From Leptasterias polaris (taxonomy: Eukaryota; Echinodermata; Asteroidea; Forcipulatida; Asteriidae): 64,000 nucleotides of DNA. The notes below the pieces were generated by a model that ran no database searches, was not told the DNA's origin, and saw only the letters and a program-made list of their open reading frames with translations. The stretch covers positions 3,224,001-3,288,000 of the forward strand of contig JAZGTN010000094.1 in assembly GCA_037783415.1 (NCBI GenBank). The letters are read 5' to 3'. The translations under genes and the position numbers were made by a program. Shown one piece after another: positions 22,520 to 35,492 of this stretch; the stretch's first letter is position 1, and each line of letters starts with the position of its first letter.

Positions 22520-22960
22520 ACGTTTTAACACTGACTAAAGTGTTAACTAACACAGTAACACTAACACAGTAACACGAACAGTAACAGTACACTACACTGT
22601 ACAGTAACACAGTAACACTGTGTAACTGTAAGTGTAACTAAGTAAAAAAGAGTACACTAACTTAACTAAACTACTACAATCATTAACACTACAGTATACA
22701 CTATATTAAATAACTTATATTATAAGTAACACTAACATTAACAATCATACTATGATTGTGTTGTTACTATGATTCATACATAGTAACAACACAACAGAGT
22801 CGGAGACAGCTGAGCAGGCTACCACTAGCTGACTAGTGTAACTTGTAAGTGCATGGAGGAAGGGTTAGTTACTTAGTTAGTGCATAAATGGTTAGTGTAG
22901 TCATTTCTCTGAGGTGTAGTGTACTGACACTAGTGACAGTGACACTGCAATGACTGTCAC
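22520..22960. repeat. Low-complexity ACT/AGT-word DNA
   Basis: Built almost entirely from the words AACAC, AGTAAC, ACTAAC, TAGTG and TACAC without a fixed period (for example CACAGTAACACTAACACAGT), and nearly without CG. Similar but weaker texture occurs at 21010-21290 and 22160-22300, flanking the decayed LINE. No coding frame is seen. Confidence 0.7.
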
Positions 22961-23319
22961 ACACACACACACAAGTAGGGAGATCAGCAGATCGGCGGTT
23001 TTCACTATCCTATCTGTTAGCGTGTGAAAACTCGAAGAAAAAAATGGACTGAAAAAACATCATTTTGAAATATTTTACCTTCTTTAAAATACCGTGTGGC
23101 AGCCAAGAAGTTGCTTTTTCAATATATTATATTTTTTTGAATGAAATCTCTGGTAAAACACCTTAATTCTTTTCTCGAAATACGGCCAGTTGGAGAGCTA
23201 GTCGTTCGCGGTTTCGCTGAAGTCGCCATTATTTTAATTTTTTTTTTCAGAGCGACCCTGTACTCTAACGTCAGTTCCTCACCAGTAGAGGGCGCAATCG
23301 TTCAATTGACTGTGTGGAT

Positions 23320-24450
23320 CAAATTCTCGAGAGTCAATGGTAACTCTTGGTATTTCATCGAACATCCTGAAATGGATTGAGGAATGGCTGAATGACCGCC
23401 AACAACGTGTGATCATCAATGGCTGTACCTCTCACTGGAGTCAAGTAAAAAGTGGAGTGCCCCAGGGTTCAGTCCTCGGACCGACTTTGTTCATTATATT
23501 CATAAATGACATCGATGTGAACATCAGCAGTCACTTGTTGAAATTTGCAGACGATACAAAAGTCTATCGCAAGGTTGCATCTGTGATGGATGCCACCAAT
23601 CTACAAGAGGATCTGTGTCTCATGTACAACTGGTCTTCTGACTGGCAGATGTTATTCAATGCTGAAAAATGTAAATGTCTGCATGTAGGGCACAATAATC
23701 CACAGTACAACTATTTTATGGGGGATGTTTCTATCCAGTCGACGGTACAAGAAAAGGATCTCGGGGTAGTGATACATAACTCACTCGGTGTCAGCAAGCA
23801 ATGTGGAGTAGCAGCTACGAAAGCCAATCAAATCCTTGGTATGGTCAAACGCTCCTTCACATTCAAAGATGCTAGCATTATGCTAAAGCTGTACAAGTCA
23901 CTCATTCGGCCCCATCTGGAGTATTGTATGCAAGCTTGGAGACCTTACTTACAGAAGGATGTTGATGTTCTCGAAAAAGTGCAACGTCGCTTCACCAGGG
24001 TAGTTCCAGAGTTACAGCACTTGCCATATGAGCAAAGGCTTAACAGATTAGGACTCTCGAGTCTTGAAACTCGTCGTATCAGAGGTGATCTGATCGAGGT
24101 TTTTAAAATTGTGAATGGTATGGAACTACTCCGAGCAAGCGACTTCTTTGTGTTCAGTAAAACCACTACTAGGGGTCATCAATTCAAAATTCACAAACAA
24201 CACTCTCGACTTGACATTCGGAAGTTCAGCTTCTCACAAAGGATCATCGATTCATGGAACAGTCTGCCTTCTGATGCTGTGTCAGTGAAAACTGTCAACA
24301 ATTTCAAGGGCCACCTGGACAAAATCCTTCGACATAGAAAGGGAGCTTATATGAGCCAGCGGGTAGCCGACTCTCTGCTCCGTCGCCCTCCACGTCTCGG
24401 CGTTGATGCTTGATGAGGTGGAGGACACAGGTAAATACAGGTAAATACAG
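23320..24450 (+). mobile_element. CR1-like LINE, 3' third with intact 358-codon frame
   Basis: An open frame at 23337-24413 covers the C-terminal part of a non-LTR reverse transcriptase: LKWIEEWLNDRQQRV, SGVPQGSVLGPTLFIIFIND, KFADDTKVY (catalytic FADD), LFNAEKCKCLHVG, EKDLGVVIHNS, YKSLIRPHLEYCMQAW, LEKVQRRFTRVVPE and RRIRGDLIEVFKIVNG. It ends in a short direct repeat (AGGTAAATAC twice, 24429-24449), like CR1-group 3' tails. The 5' end is cut at about 23320, before the fingers domain. The unbroken frame suggests a fairly recent insertion. Confidence 0.9.
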
Positions 24451-24809
24451 AATGATACCAAATATTCCATATTTTCTTTTTTATTTTCTCAGGGAAATTG
24501 ATTACTTTATAAATCGAAGACTTTTAGCAACATTTTTTCATAATTTTTTTTGTTAAAAACGTCCAAATAGATAATTTTGGAGGGCAAAAAAGGTAGGAAA
24601 AACTAGTATTTTCTGAAAGATTAAAGTGTTGTGATTGTTTTGCACTGCTCTTCTGTTGCATGGGTATTTGCGGTTAGCTGCGAATTTCAATTTTATAAGT
24701 GTTCATTTTCAGAATTCCAGAAATTTTACTTAGGAATTCTAACATCTTGATTCTTGATGAATGTTTGATTATAAATATTACTTCATTATTAATTTGTGAT
24801 TCTCTCATT

Positions 24810-25295
24810 CTCTGCCAAATTTTAAGATATCAATGTCATTTGAAAACCATTGTATTCCTTTTTTTTAAAAGCTTTCCAGTGATATTAAATTTATTGGGGT
24901 GCAGATATCTGATGTGAAAGTTTCAAGGAAAATTGTAAATACGCATTGCACTCTCAAAATTTACACTTACAGGACAGAATGCTGGAAAAATAATACTAAA
25001 AATTACATAACTCGGCCAAATTTTAAGATTTCAAGCTGATTTAAACACTATTAATTTACAAGCTTTCCAGTGATATTAAATTTATTGGGATGCAGATATT
25101 TGATTTGTGAAAGTTTCAAGGATAATTGTAAATGCCATTGCACTCTCAAAATTTACAGAACAGAATGCCGGAAAAATAATACTAAAAATTACATAACTCG
25201 GCCAAATTTTAAGATATCAAGCTGATTTAAACACTATTGTATTTCTTTTTTTACAAGCTTTCCAGTGATACCAATTTTATGGGGGTGCAGTAGAA
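24810..25295 (+). repeat. Tandem array, period about 186-201 bp
   Basis: GCCAAATTTTAAG begins at 24814, 25015 and 25201. Each is followed by AAGCTTTCCAGTGATA and GGxTGCAG, and two carry GAATGCYGGAAAAATAATAC. About 2.5 units, AT-rich and non-coding. Confidence 0.8.
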
Positions 25296-26004
25296 AAATA
25301 TCATTTGTGCCGATCTCCCTAACACAAGTGTGTAACAGCCTGCAATCGTGGACCCTCCTTTGTTCAACTCTTTGTGATAGCAACCGTGGACCACAATGCT
25401 TTCCTTTGTGATAGCAACCGTGCACCTATTGTCCTCTTTTGTTATAGGTCCCCGGTTTGAATGTGGTTACCTACTCACACACACACAGGACGTAGTTGCG
25501 ATAATCGTAACCCTCCTCTCCCGACACACACACACACACACGACACAGGGTCACTCAGTGTGAGTGTCATCAGTCAGTCATGCTCAGCGACACCACAACA
25601 TTCAATGCAGTTTTTCCTTTTTTATTTTTTGTGTTGGCTTAAGTTTTGACAAAAGCGGCATTATAGTATTACAAATATTACTCACTATTTATCAAAAACA
25701 GAGCTGTTCCACTAACCTGTTATTTACAGCACACAGCTTATAATTTTGGTCAGGCAGTCGAAGAGCGCGCCATATTTTTTATTTTGAACTGCCATGAAAA
25801 AAACCCATGTACGCATGCGTACAAAGAGTACTCTTTCAATGATTACAAGTTTTGCATCAGTAAAAACTACGTTTATTTTAAGTTTATTTAAATTTTCAAG
25901 GCACTAAAATATTATTTTCTCAATAAATCATATTTAGGGAAAATAAATGTAAACTAAATAATTATAAATCGTTCTTAAACGTGTGTATTTACTTAGAGAA
26001 TATG

Positions 26005-26073
26005 GATAACCCAAGCTTTCACTGTCGCCATTTTTGCAGAAAATTGTTTGCGAAGTTGCTGAGGTAGAGGAAG
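26005..26073 (+). promoter_or_regulatory. Candidate 5' UTR exon end (RBM12B?)
   Basis: The consensus donor GAAG|GTAAGTA at 26073/26074 follows GAAGTTGCTGAGGTAGAG in an otherwise AT-rich region. There is no open frame with an ATG. It could be a non-coding first exon of the downstream plus-strand gene, which has an acceptor just before its start codon at 39168/39169. This is speculative without transcript data. Confidence 0.2.
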
Positions 26074-28755
26074 GTAAGTATACGATAAACGGCCATCAAG
26101 AACACCGTGAACATCTACTTTCAACTGTTACACAATGTTTAGAGATTATAGCATAAATTAGTTAAACATAAAGAGTTTAACGACGATTCACTTATCATAA
26201 AAATGGGTTTAAAAATATGGATGTGTCGGAGAATTGGTCGGGCTTCCACCCACCAGCAAGGGCTCAGGAGGATCGTGCACAAACAAGCGGGGACTCGATC
26301 GGCCGTGTAGTGGGGACGCGCACGTGCTTTCCGACGGATGACAAAAACTTAGGACTGTAAATGTTGAGTGGTGAATTTGCTTGTGTTGGAAATATGTTAC
26401 CAGGCTACCTTGTGATTGTAGCATATCCTAGTCATTGTTGAGCTAGCCAACACTCAACAGTTGCTGCATGCTAATTTTTCATTTCTAAATTCTAGCCATG
26501 TTTCTCTTAACGGTCTGCCGCTAGAGGGCGCTCATCATGTTGTGATTTGTTTTAGTTTTGTATACATCAGAAACATGACACTGTACACAAGCTGTGGACA
26601 CATTTGATTTAAATTGGTCTTGGAGATTTCTGACATAAAGAAGTGGTAACAAACAAGTCATTCTTAATTTAAAAGCTACAGACATGTTCAACTAAATTGT
26701 TTAAACTAATTCTAATTATTGTAAAGAACTAGAAAAGTTTATTCAATTTCAATGCTCTTCCCCAAATTTTTGGTTAACCTTCAAACTTTCAAAAGTTCAA
26801 TCTCTAAAAGTTGCTTTTCTTTTGTCGTAATTGATTATATTGGCAGCAGTTTTTGTAGGGGATACTTTTGGAAGTATTTATACTTTGATTTGGATACCCC
26901 TTCATTTCAACTGGGTATTTCTCTGAAGTTAAGCTGTGTTATAATTACCAGTATCAGTTTTGTTTTCAAAACGTCTTCAAAAACTGTATGCAGAATCAGT
27001 TGCCACTTCTTACTCCTGAATGAAAAATCATCTCATCTGATGAGGCAGGATGTTGTGATTACATGAGTGGGAAAAAGTGGCTGTCAGAATCAGATACTGC
27101 CCTCTTTCCAATGTCTGGTTCAAAGAAAGTAGATGTTTCGTTTACAGCAGTTTTGCCATTACCGATACTCCTTGCCTCAACCATCTGACATCTCTCATAG
27201 GCACATAGCCAGTTGTTCTTGACGCGAAGAATCAGACAATTTATGCTGACTATTTTTTGTTCTCTAAGCCTTTTTTGTTCTTTGCCATGGGTAACAAAAT
27301 CCAACAATATTTTATAGTTGTTGGATTTTGATACAATCTTTTGAACTTGTCTAACTTTAATGAAATGTTCAACAATTTAATGACTCAAATCATTTGCTTA
27401 TGCCTAACAGTTTGTATGTTTTAATGTAATGCGGCTGGAACATCTGAAGACATAAATTAAGCAAAGGGCTAAGACAAAAGATTTCAAATCATAAATACAC
27501 AACTGTGGTAAAACTTCAGGGCAAAGGCAGTTAGGAAACAGTCCCTGTAAACTTCAAGGCCTACAAACTTATGGATTATAGGAACTGCGATAACAGCCTT
27601 CTGCAAGCTGGTAGACATTAATACTGCATACATATAAACAGTTGCTTTGGAGGTGTATCAGGAAATAGTCATATAGATCTTATGAGGAATAAAAATTAAA
27701 AAAATGTCACAACAAGCTTTATACACCGCTACAGGTATGTCCAATTATAATTTAAACTACAATACACTCATGAACTAAAGCATTTACCACATCCACCATA
27801 TACAAGGCTTAAAAATTTACATCAAAATTAAGAAAAAAACATAGTTTGGCTGCAAATGCCAGTAATTAACTCCTGTGCTGGAATGATTTAAACACCAGAA
27901 CTTCCACCACCAATGAAATAAGGAATTCCACATGGACAAGTTTTTAAAATGCTAGCAGTGAAAAACGTATTAATCATTTCATTGAAGGACAATCAACTTG
28001 TGACGCGGAATAAAACTTGGCCAACTGTTTTTTTCAAATTTATATCTGAAGTACAGTACAGTACACTATTACATACATTAGACGCACAAATACAGCTGAA
28101 CAGAGAATCATTCCCAGTTCCAGCAGACCTTCAAAGATGAGTGACAGCGTCCATTAAGGTCTCGTTTATCATGTAAACTCTCATCATTATTAGTGCTGCA
28201 AAGGATGAACATGCCTCTTTGAGGTTTCATTTGGTTTGGGGGAATGGGGTGAGGGTTTTTTCTATTATTTTGTCGGTTTTTCTTTAATCGTCCAACTTTT
28301 TTTGCGCAAGAGCTGTGATAGCCTTAAGAAAATTAATTCGTGGTGAAGATTGATGTTGAATTGAACTGCAATTGTCTTCAACCTGTAGTGTCTCGAAATC
28401 ATTGCAATATAATGGAAGCAACTTTATTGAATAGTCTGGAAGAGGACGGAGTTGTAGCCAACCATCAAATGTTCATTTAGCAATGATAAGCAACAATATG
28501 ATGCTAACACATTTATAGCACAACTGAAAGAATTGTATTCGCCCAAGGAAGATGAAAGAGTTTAGTATCCGACAATGACAACAGACATTTCTCCATCGCA
28601 ATGTTAACATTCAGTTCAGTGGAAATGCAGTAAAAATTCCAGCTTGTGATCGATATCCCCCAACGAGTGTCCTTGCTGATATCCCAAATGCAGTTTGTCA
28701 AGATCTAAAATCATTTAAGAGAGAGAACTTCAACAGGGTGAGTAGTGACCTGAAA

Positions 28756-29449
28756 AGACCAATTTTCTGTTCTTGATCGAATTTGCCATTTTGAGTTCTG
28801 GATTAACCCCAACTATCCTGTTGGTAGTTGAGACCATCCCAACTTAACGCTTCAGACCAATTTTCTGTTCTTGATCGAATTTGCCATTTTGAGTTCTGGG
28901 TTAACCCCAACTATCCTGTTGGTACATGTAGGTGTGACTATCCCAACTTAACGCTTCAGACCAATTTTCTGTTCTTGATCGAATTTGCCATTTTGAGTTC
29001 TGGATTAACCCCAACTATCCTGTTGGTAGGTGTGACCATCCCAACTTACCGCTTCAGACCAATTTTCTGTTCTTGATCGAATTTGCCATTTTGAGTTCTG
29101 GATTAACCCCAACTATCCTGTTGGTAGGTGTGACCATCCCAACTTACCGCTTCAGACCAATTTTCTGTTCTTGATCGAATTTGCCATTTTGAGTTCTGGA
29201 TTAACCCCAACTATCCTGTTGGTAGGTGTGACCATCCCAACTTACCGCTTCAGACCAATTTTCTGTTCTTGATCGAATTTGCCATTTTGAGTTCTGGATT
29301 AACCCCAACTATCCTGTTGGTAGGTGTGACCATCCCAACTTACCGCTTCAGACCAATTTTCTGTTCTTGATCGAATTTGCCATTTTGAGTTCTGGATTAA
29401 CCCCAACTATCCTGTTGGTAGGTGTGACCATCCCAACTTACCGCTTCAT
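28756..29449 (+). repeat. 98-bp minisatellite, seven copies
   Basis: AGACCAATTTTCTGTTCTTG begins units at 28756, 28854, 28958, 29056, 29154, 29252 and 29350. All spacings are 98 bp except the second (104 bp, from a 6-base insertion near GGTACATGTAGG). Units are nearly identical, and the last four differ by almost nothing, so expansion or homogenisation is recent. 98 is not a multiple of three and no gene is encoded. Confidence 0.95.
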
Positions 29450-30235
29450 GCAGACTGGCTCCAACTAGTATCATATCAGAGGCTCATATACAAAGACACA
29501 AGAAATCTCCAAGCTCGACTCCCGCACTAAAATTGAGATTTCTGTCTTGACAGCTATCTTTAGATGATATAATACAGGCAAAGTTACACATGCAAGCGTA
29601 CATCAGCCATTTGAGATGGAAGAAATTTTCCATGTGCAACCAAGGCACCTGTATATTTCTCAATGCTATATTTGTAACAAAATCGACGAGCACCTCTCAA
29701 ATCTTAGTCAACTCTTTCACTTCTACAATGTACTACTCGTACGCGATAATTGTTTTGCAAAATGCAAAGGAGAAAAACAACAAGAAACCTGCACACAGAA
29801 GCTTGGCTGTGATCTGAACTAAGGCAAACTTATGTAAATCGTGTGAAGTCAATGTTTTCATTCTTGAGTCGCCCCAAATTCAAGTTGCCCAACAAAACCC
29901 AATGGCACTATTGTCAATGCCTAACAAACTATCAGAGGGGCCAGGAATTTCAATTTCTCCATGTTACTGACTTAAAAATTTTGTATTGGGAACTTTGCAA
30001 AAGGCACCTAGCCTACATATACATGCAGGCCAAACAGGAGGCACACTCTACAATTGATGTTTTAGGTAATGGCGTATGTGGAGATTTGTGTTGCTGGACA
30101 CGCCAATTCTAGCACAGTTTTATTTTGTGTTATTGAAGAGGTACATAATTATGTATAGGCCCTACTGTTCGATTTTGATTGATTCCTTTAAAGTAAATGT
30201 ACCTGGAGGTGACTAGCAGGGTACAATTGCACTAC

Positions 30236-30380
30236 CATTTATCAAAATCGGTGCATTGTGGGGTGGGGTGGGGGGGGGGATTAAGAGGGGCAAAGACGTA
30301 ATGTGGGGGCTATTCAATGTATCAAGCAATTTATTTGTGCGTTTGTTCGATCTCGGGGGGGGGGGGGGGGGGGGGGCGGA
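30236..30380. repeat. G-rich tract with 23-base poly-G run
   Basis: GGGGTGGGGTGGGGGGGGG near 30260-30278 is followed by an unbroken G run at about 30354-30376. The G clusters could form a quadruplex. Assembly length may be unreliable here. Confidence 0.7.
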
Positions 30381-31744
30381 AAGGGTTATGCCACTTGCCA
30401 AAAGAATCCTAACATTCACCTTTTGAAGTAGCAACTTGGTCATCCACTCTTAATGCACTCAACTGTACATTATTCTGAAAAATGTATAGCTTCAGTATGC
30501 AATTTTATGTCGACTAAATGGGTATACTGAAATGTTATTTTTCCAATCCAATGTGGCAAAATAACATTACATGTACATGTGCGCATGTACATACTGTATT
30601 GTTGAGGTTTTGCCTCATTGTGAATTTGAATATTGCAGGTGCCAACATGAGTATCCGGAACTGGTGTATTTTCCACAATGCTCCACGTAACGTTATGTAG
30701 TATTGCAGTCGGCAACACGGACTGTTTCAATGTTAGTTTAAAATGCAACAAAATCTACTGAAAAGTGTCACTACAAAGATCAGTCAATGCAGGAAGAAGC
30801 CAGGCCTTCTAATGTTACACATAACAGGTTTTGGATGAAGTAGCCCTACAAATAAGACTCTAATTTGGCTCTCTTCATCACTGTGTCTTATGTAAAAGAG
30901 AGCCAAATAAAAGCCTGTTTGTTGGACAAGAGGTGAAGATACTGAGCCTTTTCTAGATTCTGGAATGTTTCTGGGGAAAAAATGGCTGAAAGGAGTTTGT
31001 GTTAAAAGGCGAATTATAGTTGGATTTATATTGTGTATAACTATACCCATTTGCAACAGAGTAGTAACTATACCCATTCGCAACAGAGTAGTTAAAGCAA
31101 TGTGAATACTTAACGTGAAAGTGAAGAAAAGGAAACAACTTCGTTTGCCGTGGAGGTCGATGTTTGCTCGGTTCAACTGAACTCACTGAACTTTGAATGT
31201 TTACCATGCTACCATGGTATTTCCAACACTGTCTGAGGATCTATGTAATGCTGTTTTTATTCACTTCATTATAGAGTTTTAGACATTTGCGTTAAGTATG
31301 AAGTAGACTTTGAAAAACCATGCCAAAACTACAACTACTATGTACGGACTGAATTTGAGCCTGAATTCGCAATTTTTTTATATAAAATATTTAAAAATCT
31401 ACCCAAGAGAAGATAGAAAGTTAAACTTTTTAAGTTTTTTAAATTTGTACCATCATTAAAAGAGTAAAGCAGATAATTTTTACACTGTGTTGCAAGGAGG
31501 TAATTGGGCTAAAAATTTTGTGATTTTCATACTGCAGTGTTTCAGTGAGACACGCTCTGGCAACTTTCAAATCGGTAACACGCAAACATACACTAACTTA
31601 ACATACACAGAGTAACAACTAACAGTCACTGAGCTGGAGCATCTACTCAACAAACTCTGTGGCAGATATTTGTTAAACAGTAAATTGTTCTTGTTTCTCC
31701 ATTTACAAAAAGTTCATATTTGGCAATCTCGAATGTACTAATTA

Positions 31745-33110
31745 ATCAAACAGTCAATCAATCAATCATCAGGCATTTGTAGAGCGCCATCATTCTAGCA
31801 GAGATGCCAACATTTACGATTTAGGCGTAATTTGTACGATTTATTTATCAAATTACGACAATACGATCATCGCCTCGTTCTTTACGATTTTATAAATATC
31901 TAGTAATATGAAGTCTTGAATCCTATTTATTTTCATAGCGCGTATCACTAAAATGTATTCGGTATCTGACTTTTTGTGCGAATTGTAGCGCATGAAACAG
32001 CGCATACGTAGGCCCTTTTCGAAACGACCGGTGAAAACAACGCGCCCACGGTAGAAGAGCCTAATTGGGCGTAATAAGTATTAGGCTGGTGTCCTCGATT
32101 TACACGTAGACAATGTGTGTTAGAAGACTGGCAACCAGCCATGGTCACTTGCTAACCAAATCGCCCCAGGTATACTGATGTTGATATTGAGGCGTTTGAG
32201 AAAACCGCGTGTAGTCTTGCTCGTCGTACTATACTGTTGATAAAATCATGTTTATTACGGTGCTCGTTGTTTACGCGTGCCAGGTAAAACCAATTATAAT
32301 AATACAATAGTTTGATTAGTTTTTCGCTTGTTGGAGTACAACGATGGATTCATTACAACATGATTTTATAGAGGATTACAACTTCGTAGTGAAATCTGCT
32401 CGCGGTCGCTGTGACTCGACATCAACATTGCACACAGCGCGCCGGAGCATACGACATCGTCAAAAAGCACAGAACATGTATGACACTGATCTCTGTTAAA
32501 TGCTATATATATTGCCTGAGGGCAAATTACTCTTTTTGAATTTGAAATGTTGGCATCTCTGTTCTAGTTGCCTTTACCGAGGCGCTTAGCAAAGTGAAGA
32601 CAAATAAAGACAAAAGAGCTTTGTGGAGATGATAAACGTAATGGACTAAATGTAAGCAGATTCAAAGAGATGAGTCTTAAGCTGGCTTTTGAAGATCTGT
32701 AAGGAGTCAAGTGTACGGAGTTGATAGGGGAGATCATTCCGTAGCTTTGATGCACATGAGCCAAAGCTTCTATCACCTGATGAAGAACGAGATCTAGGAA
32801 TGTTTAACAGTAGTTTGTCTGATCTCAGATTGGGTCGAGGATGGTATGCACACATCATGTCTCTTATATACACTGGGGCTGGACCATGAAGTGCTTTCCA
32901 AGTCGACAGTTGGATTTTGTAATTAATTCTTTGTTTTATGGGTAACCAATGCAAAGCTATAAGTGTTGGAATAAGGTCAAACTTTCTTCCCCTGGAGAGA
33001 ACATGTGCAACTGCATTCTGGGCATGTAGCTTCTTCAGGAGACATTGTGAACTACCATAAAGCAATGAATTACAGTATGTATTATTATTTACACCAGCCA
33101 ATTGATAACA
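31745..33110 (-). mobile_element. L2-like LINE 3' end interrupted by a DNA element
   Basis: The minus-strand frame 33101-32646 encodes the extreme C-terminus of an L2/Jockey-type LINE: YCNSLLYG, LKKLHAQNAVAHVL, IPTLIALHWLPIKQRINYKI, STWKALHGPAPVYIRDM, GDRSFGSCASKLRNDLP and FKSQLKTHLFESAY. The 3' tail continues with AAGCGCCTCGGTAAAG, is broken by the 31799-32561 insertion, and resumes as GGCGCTCTACAAATGCCTGA then (TGAT)n-like GATTGATTGATTG at 31754-31770. The RT core is missing. Confidence 0.85.
31799..32561. mobile_element. hAT-like 763-bp element nested in the L2 tail
   Basis: Terminal inverted repeats CAGAGATGCCAACATTT and AAATGTTGGCATCTCTG lie at the ends. TTCTAG is duplicated at 31793-31798 and 32562-32567. 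The CAGxGxTGCCAA end resembles hAT termini. No transposase frame is seen. It interrupts the L2-like 3' UTR, so it is younger than that LINE. Confidence 0.8.
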
Positions 33111-34513
33111 TGACTGCTCGATTCAATTGTGACAAAACAACAACAATTATGATACTCAAGTCAAGTCCATGATTACATCAGTTCTGGATACCAATTCAGT
33201 CATATTGAAAATTTATGCTGATACTGTGTGATAGTGTCAAGAGGGGATATGTATCTAAATCTTGTAAGGTTTGGACAGGGTTCTTGATCACCAGGGCACC
33301 ATAATAGTGACCAACAGTCGAAGTAGATAGAGACGTCAACAATCTGCGCATTGTTTCTCCAATTTTCCTTTTGCATTTTAAAATCAATTGACGATGATAC
33401 TATCTGACTATAATTGTAATGGGCCGATCTTAAAACTTGACTTGAACAACAAAGAGAGCCTTGATCTTTGTAGATAACTTAACAAGAAGTGTCAATATCT
33501 AAACAATACTTTTGAAATTAATTAATACATGTATATTATAGTTTCACAATTTAAACTTAATTTCATTTGGTGTCCAATGGATCTTTAAAGGCGAATGTTG
33601 AAAGGAAAAAGTACAAACACTTCAGTAACTGATCTGACAATTGAGCACTAGTACAAGGATGCATAATACGGTAACAATTTCTACAGCTAACAAGCAAATC
33701 AACGCAAAGGATTATCATCAAATACAAATGAATGTGTCTTGATAGAAGTTCTATATTGCAAACAGGTTACAAGTTGACATGCTGTACATATCTAAAGTTC
33801 ATCTCGAACGCAAAAATGGATTTAAAACTTAGAAGCTCTCTCCTTTAACCCATTAAAGCACATGGTGCATGGTCATCAACCAGGCTAATGCAAATCTATT
33901 CACCGCAGATGATGTCGATGAAGGTGTAAAGAATCCAAAGCTTTCGGCTGTTGAGCAAAACAATGCATTTGTTAACACTTCCTTCTCATTGGTCGTTCTT
34001 GGTCAACATGTAAACACTCTGACTACATTCTCAGAATCTAGTCAGAATGTAAAAGTCAACGCTCGTCTTCTAATGCTGTGGGCTGGATCGAATCAGTCTC
34101 CTCATGAAGTCCTTTCTTAATCTTATAGAAATTGTACAAAATTGAGTCACAGTCACTCTGCAAAGGGCCTAATGGGGATGGCTTAAAGCAAGCATTTCTA
34201 TTGCATGTCGGAATCAGAGTATGGTCTGTCTGGAGTATCAACTTCCCGTCTCCAGACTGAACTCATGTAGCTAATGAGGAAACATATTTTTTCGGGTGGG
34301 AAGACTAATCTCTTCTCTTGAAAGTAGTTTGATTTTTAAAAAAGACTCGAAGCTTGTAGATCTTTTGCGTTAATGCAATGTTCTTTCAACTTGGCTTTTC
34401 ATACTCTCAAGGTATGGTGAGGCGAGGAGTCAAAGAAACATAATGTCATACATTCTTGAATGTTAAATCCAATATCTGTTTTACTGCTGTCAGACACTTC
34501 GTACTCGCCTTTA

Positions 34514-34763
34514 CACTCTTAAAAACTCCCTTGTCAGAATTGATCTGGATCTAGGTCCCATGGGGCTGACCCATTTCTGGGTCAGTTTGACTTGAATCTG
34601 TGTCAATCTCACGGAGAAATAGGTCAAATTGATGCAGATGCAGAATCCGAGTTACAATCCCTTTCTTATATATGTAAATTACTTTCTGAGTAGGCCAGAC
34701 CCTGTAAATGGCTCCTTTTGATCCAGAATCTGGGTTAATTCTGATCCAGGTGTTTTAAGAGTG
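34514..34763. mobile_element. Tc1/mariner-like MITE with TA target site
   Basis: The ends are TA|CACTCTTAAAA and TTTTAAGAGTG|TA. Inner matching parts (GATCTGGAT and GATCCAGA, CAGAATTGATC and TAATTCTGATCC) extend the inverted repeat. It is 250 bp and non-coding. Confidence 0.8.
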
Positions 34764-35277
34764 TAAAGTGTTATCAATATTTAAATCCATTATTGTTGAA
34801 ATTGCACCAGTATTGTGAGCAAATATTAATACTAATTTGTGCGACCATTAAGAGTATACATGTAGTTTTTCCAGCAGAGTAAACTTGATAACAGTTTTCA
34901 ATTTTTTCTGATACAGAAAAATGATGGACTGAAACTTTTACAGCCATTAGAACTATTATGTCCACAGATAAGAATCTCTTGAGTTTAAAAAGGCCCAGTT
35001 CTGAAAAGGCCTTGTGTACATAAAAAAGCAACACAAAAAAGACATGGTTACAGAAGTAATATCCCAAATTTTGACTTATTTTGTGGAATAAGTCAAATTG
35101 CAGTGATCTCACCAAGACGACGCACTGTAACTAAGAGACGGACTTACATGTATCATCTTTATAGTGTCAGTAAGATGAGCTCAAGATCTAAACATCTCGA
35201 CTTATTAAGTTAATCTCGGTGATAATAATTATCTGGATCTGAAGTTCCCTCTAAAGTTAAATTTTAAAGTGACTTAA

Positions 35278-35492
35278 CCCTCCTACTTTTCGCAACATTT
35301 TCAAGTGAGTTGACCAACCATTTGAAACCATTCAACTGCCAAAGTTGTGTATGGTGGCACAACTGTGCACAGAACTAACTGTGTACTGTGTACATGTGCA
35401 TTCCCTCATGGTATCATATTGCAAGGCTGGCATAGCTTATCTATCATTCAAAACCACAGTGAATGGTATTGAATGGTCAGACAGCAAGAGGG
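35278..35492 (+). mobile_element. TTAA/CCCTC MITE, copy A
   Basis: A 215 bp element beginning CCCTCCTACTTTTCGC and ending CAGCAAGAGGG, flanked by TTAA at 35274-35277 and 35493-35496. A TTAA target and CCCT-starting ends fit piggyBac-type mobilisation. It is nearly identical to the copy at 49901-50113, from which it differs mainly by two bases (ACATGTGCATT against ACATGCATT). Confidence 0.88.

Noticed and set aside
26752..27066. 104-codon plus-strand frame
   Set aside because: Phe/Ser/Ile-rich translation typical of AT-rich non-coding DNA, with no family match or splice context.
28756..29449. CRISPR-like array
   Set aside because: The whole 98 bp unit is repeated with no unique spacers, and the genome is eukaryotic. 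It is a minisatellite.
32646..33101. A host gene on the minus strand
   Set aside because: The translation (HWLPIKQRINYKI, KALHGPAPVYI, LKTHLFESAY) is the C-terminus of an L2-like LINE and not a host protein.
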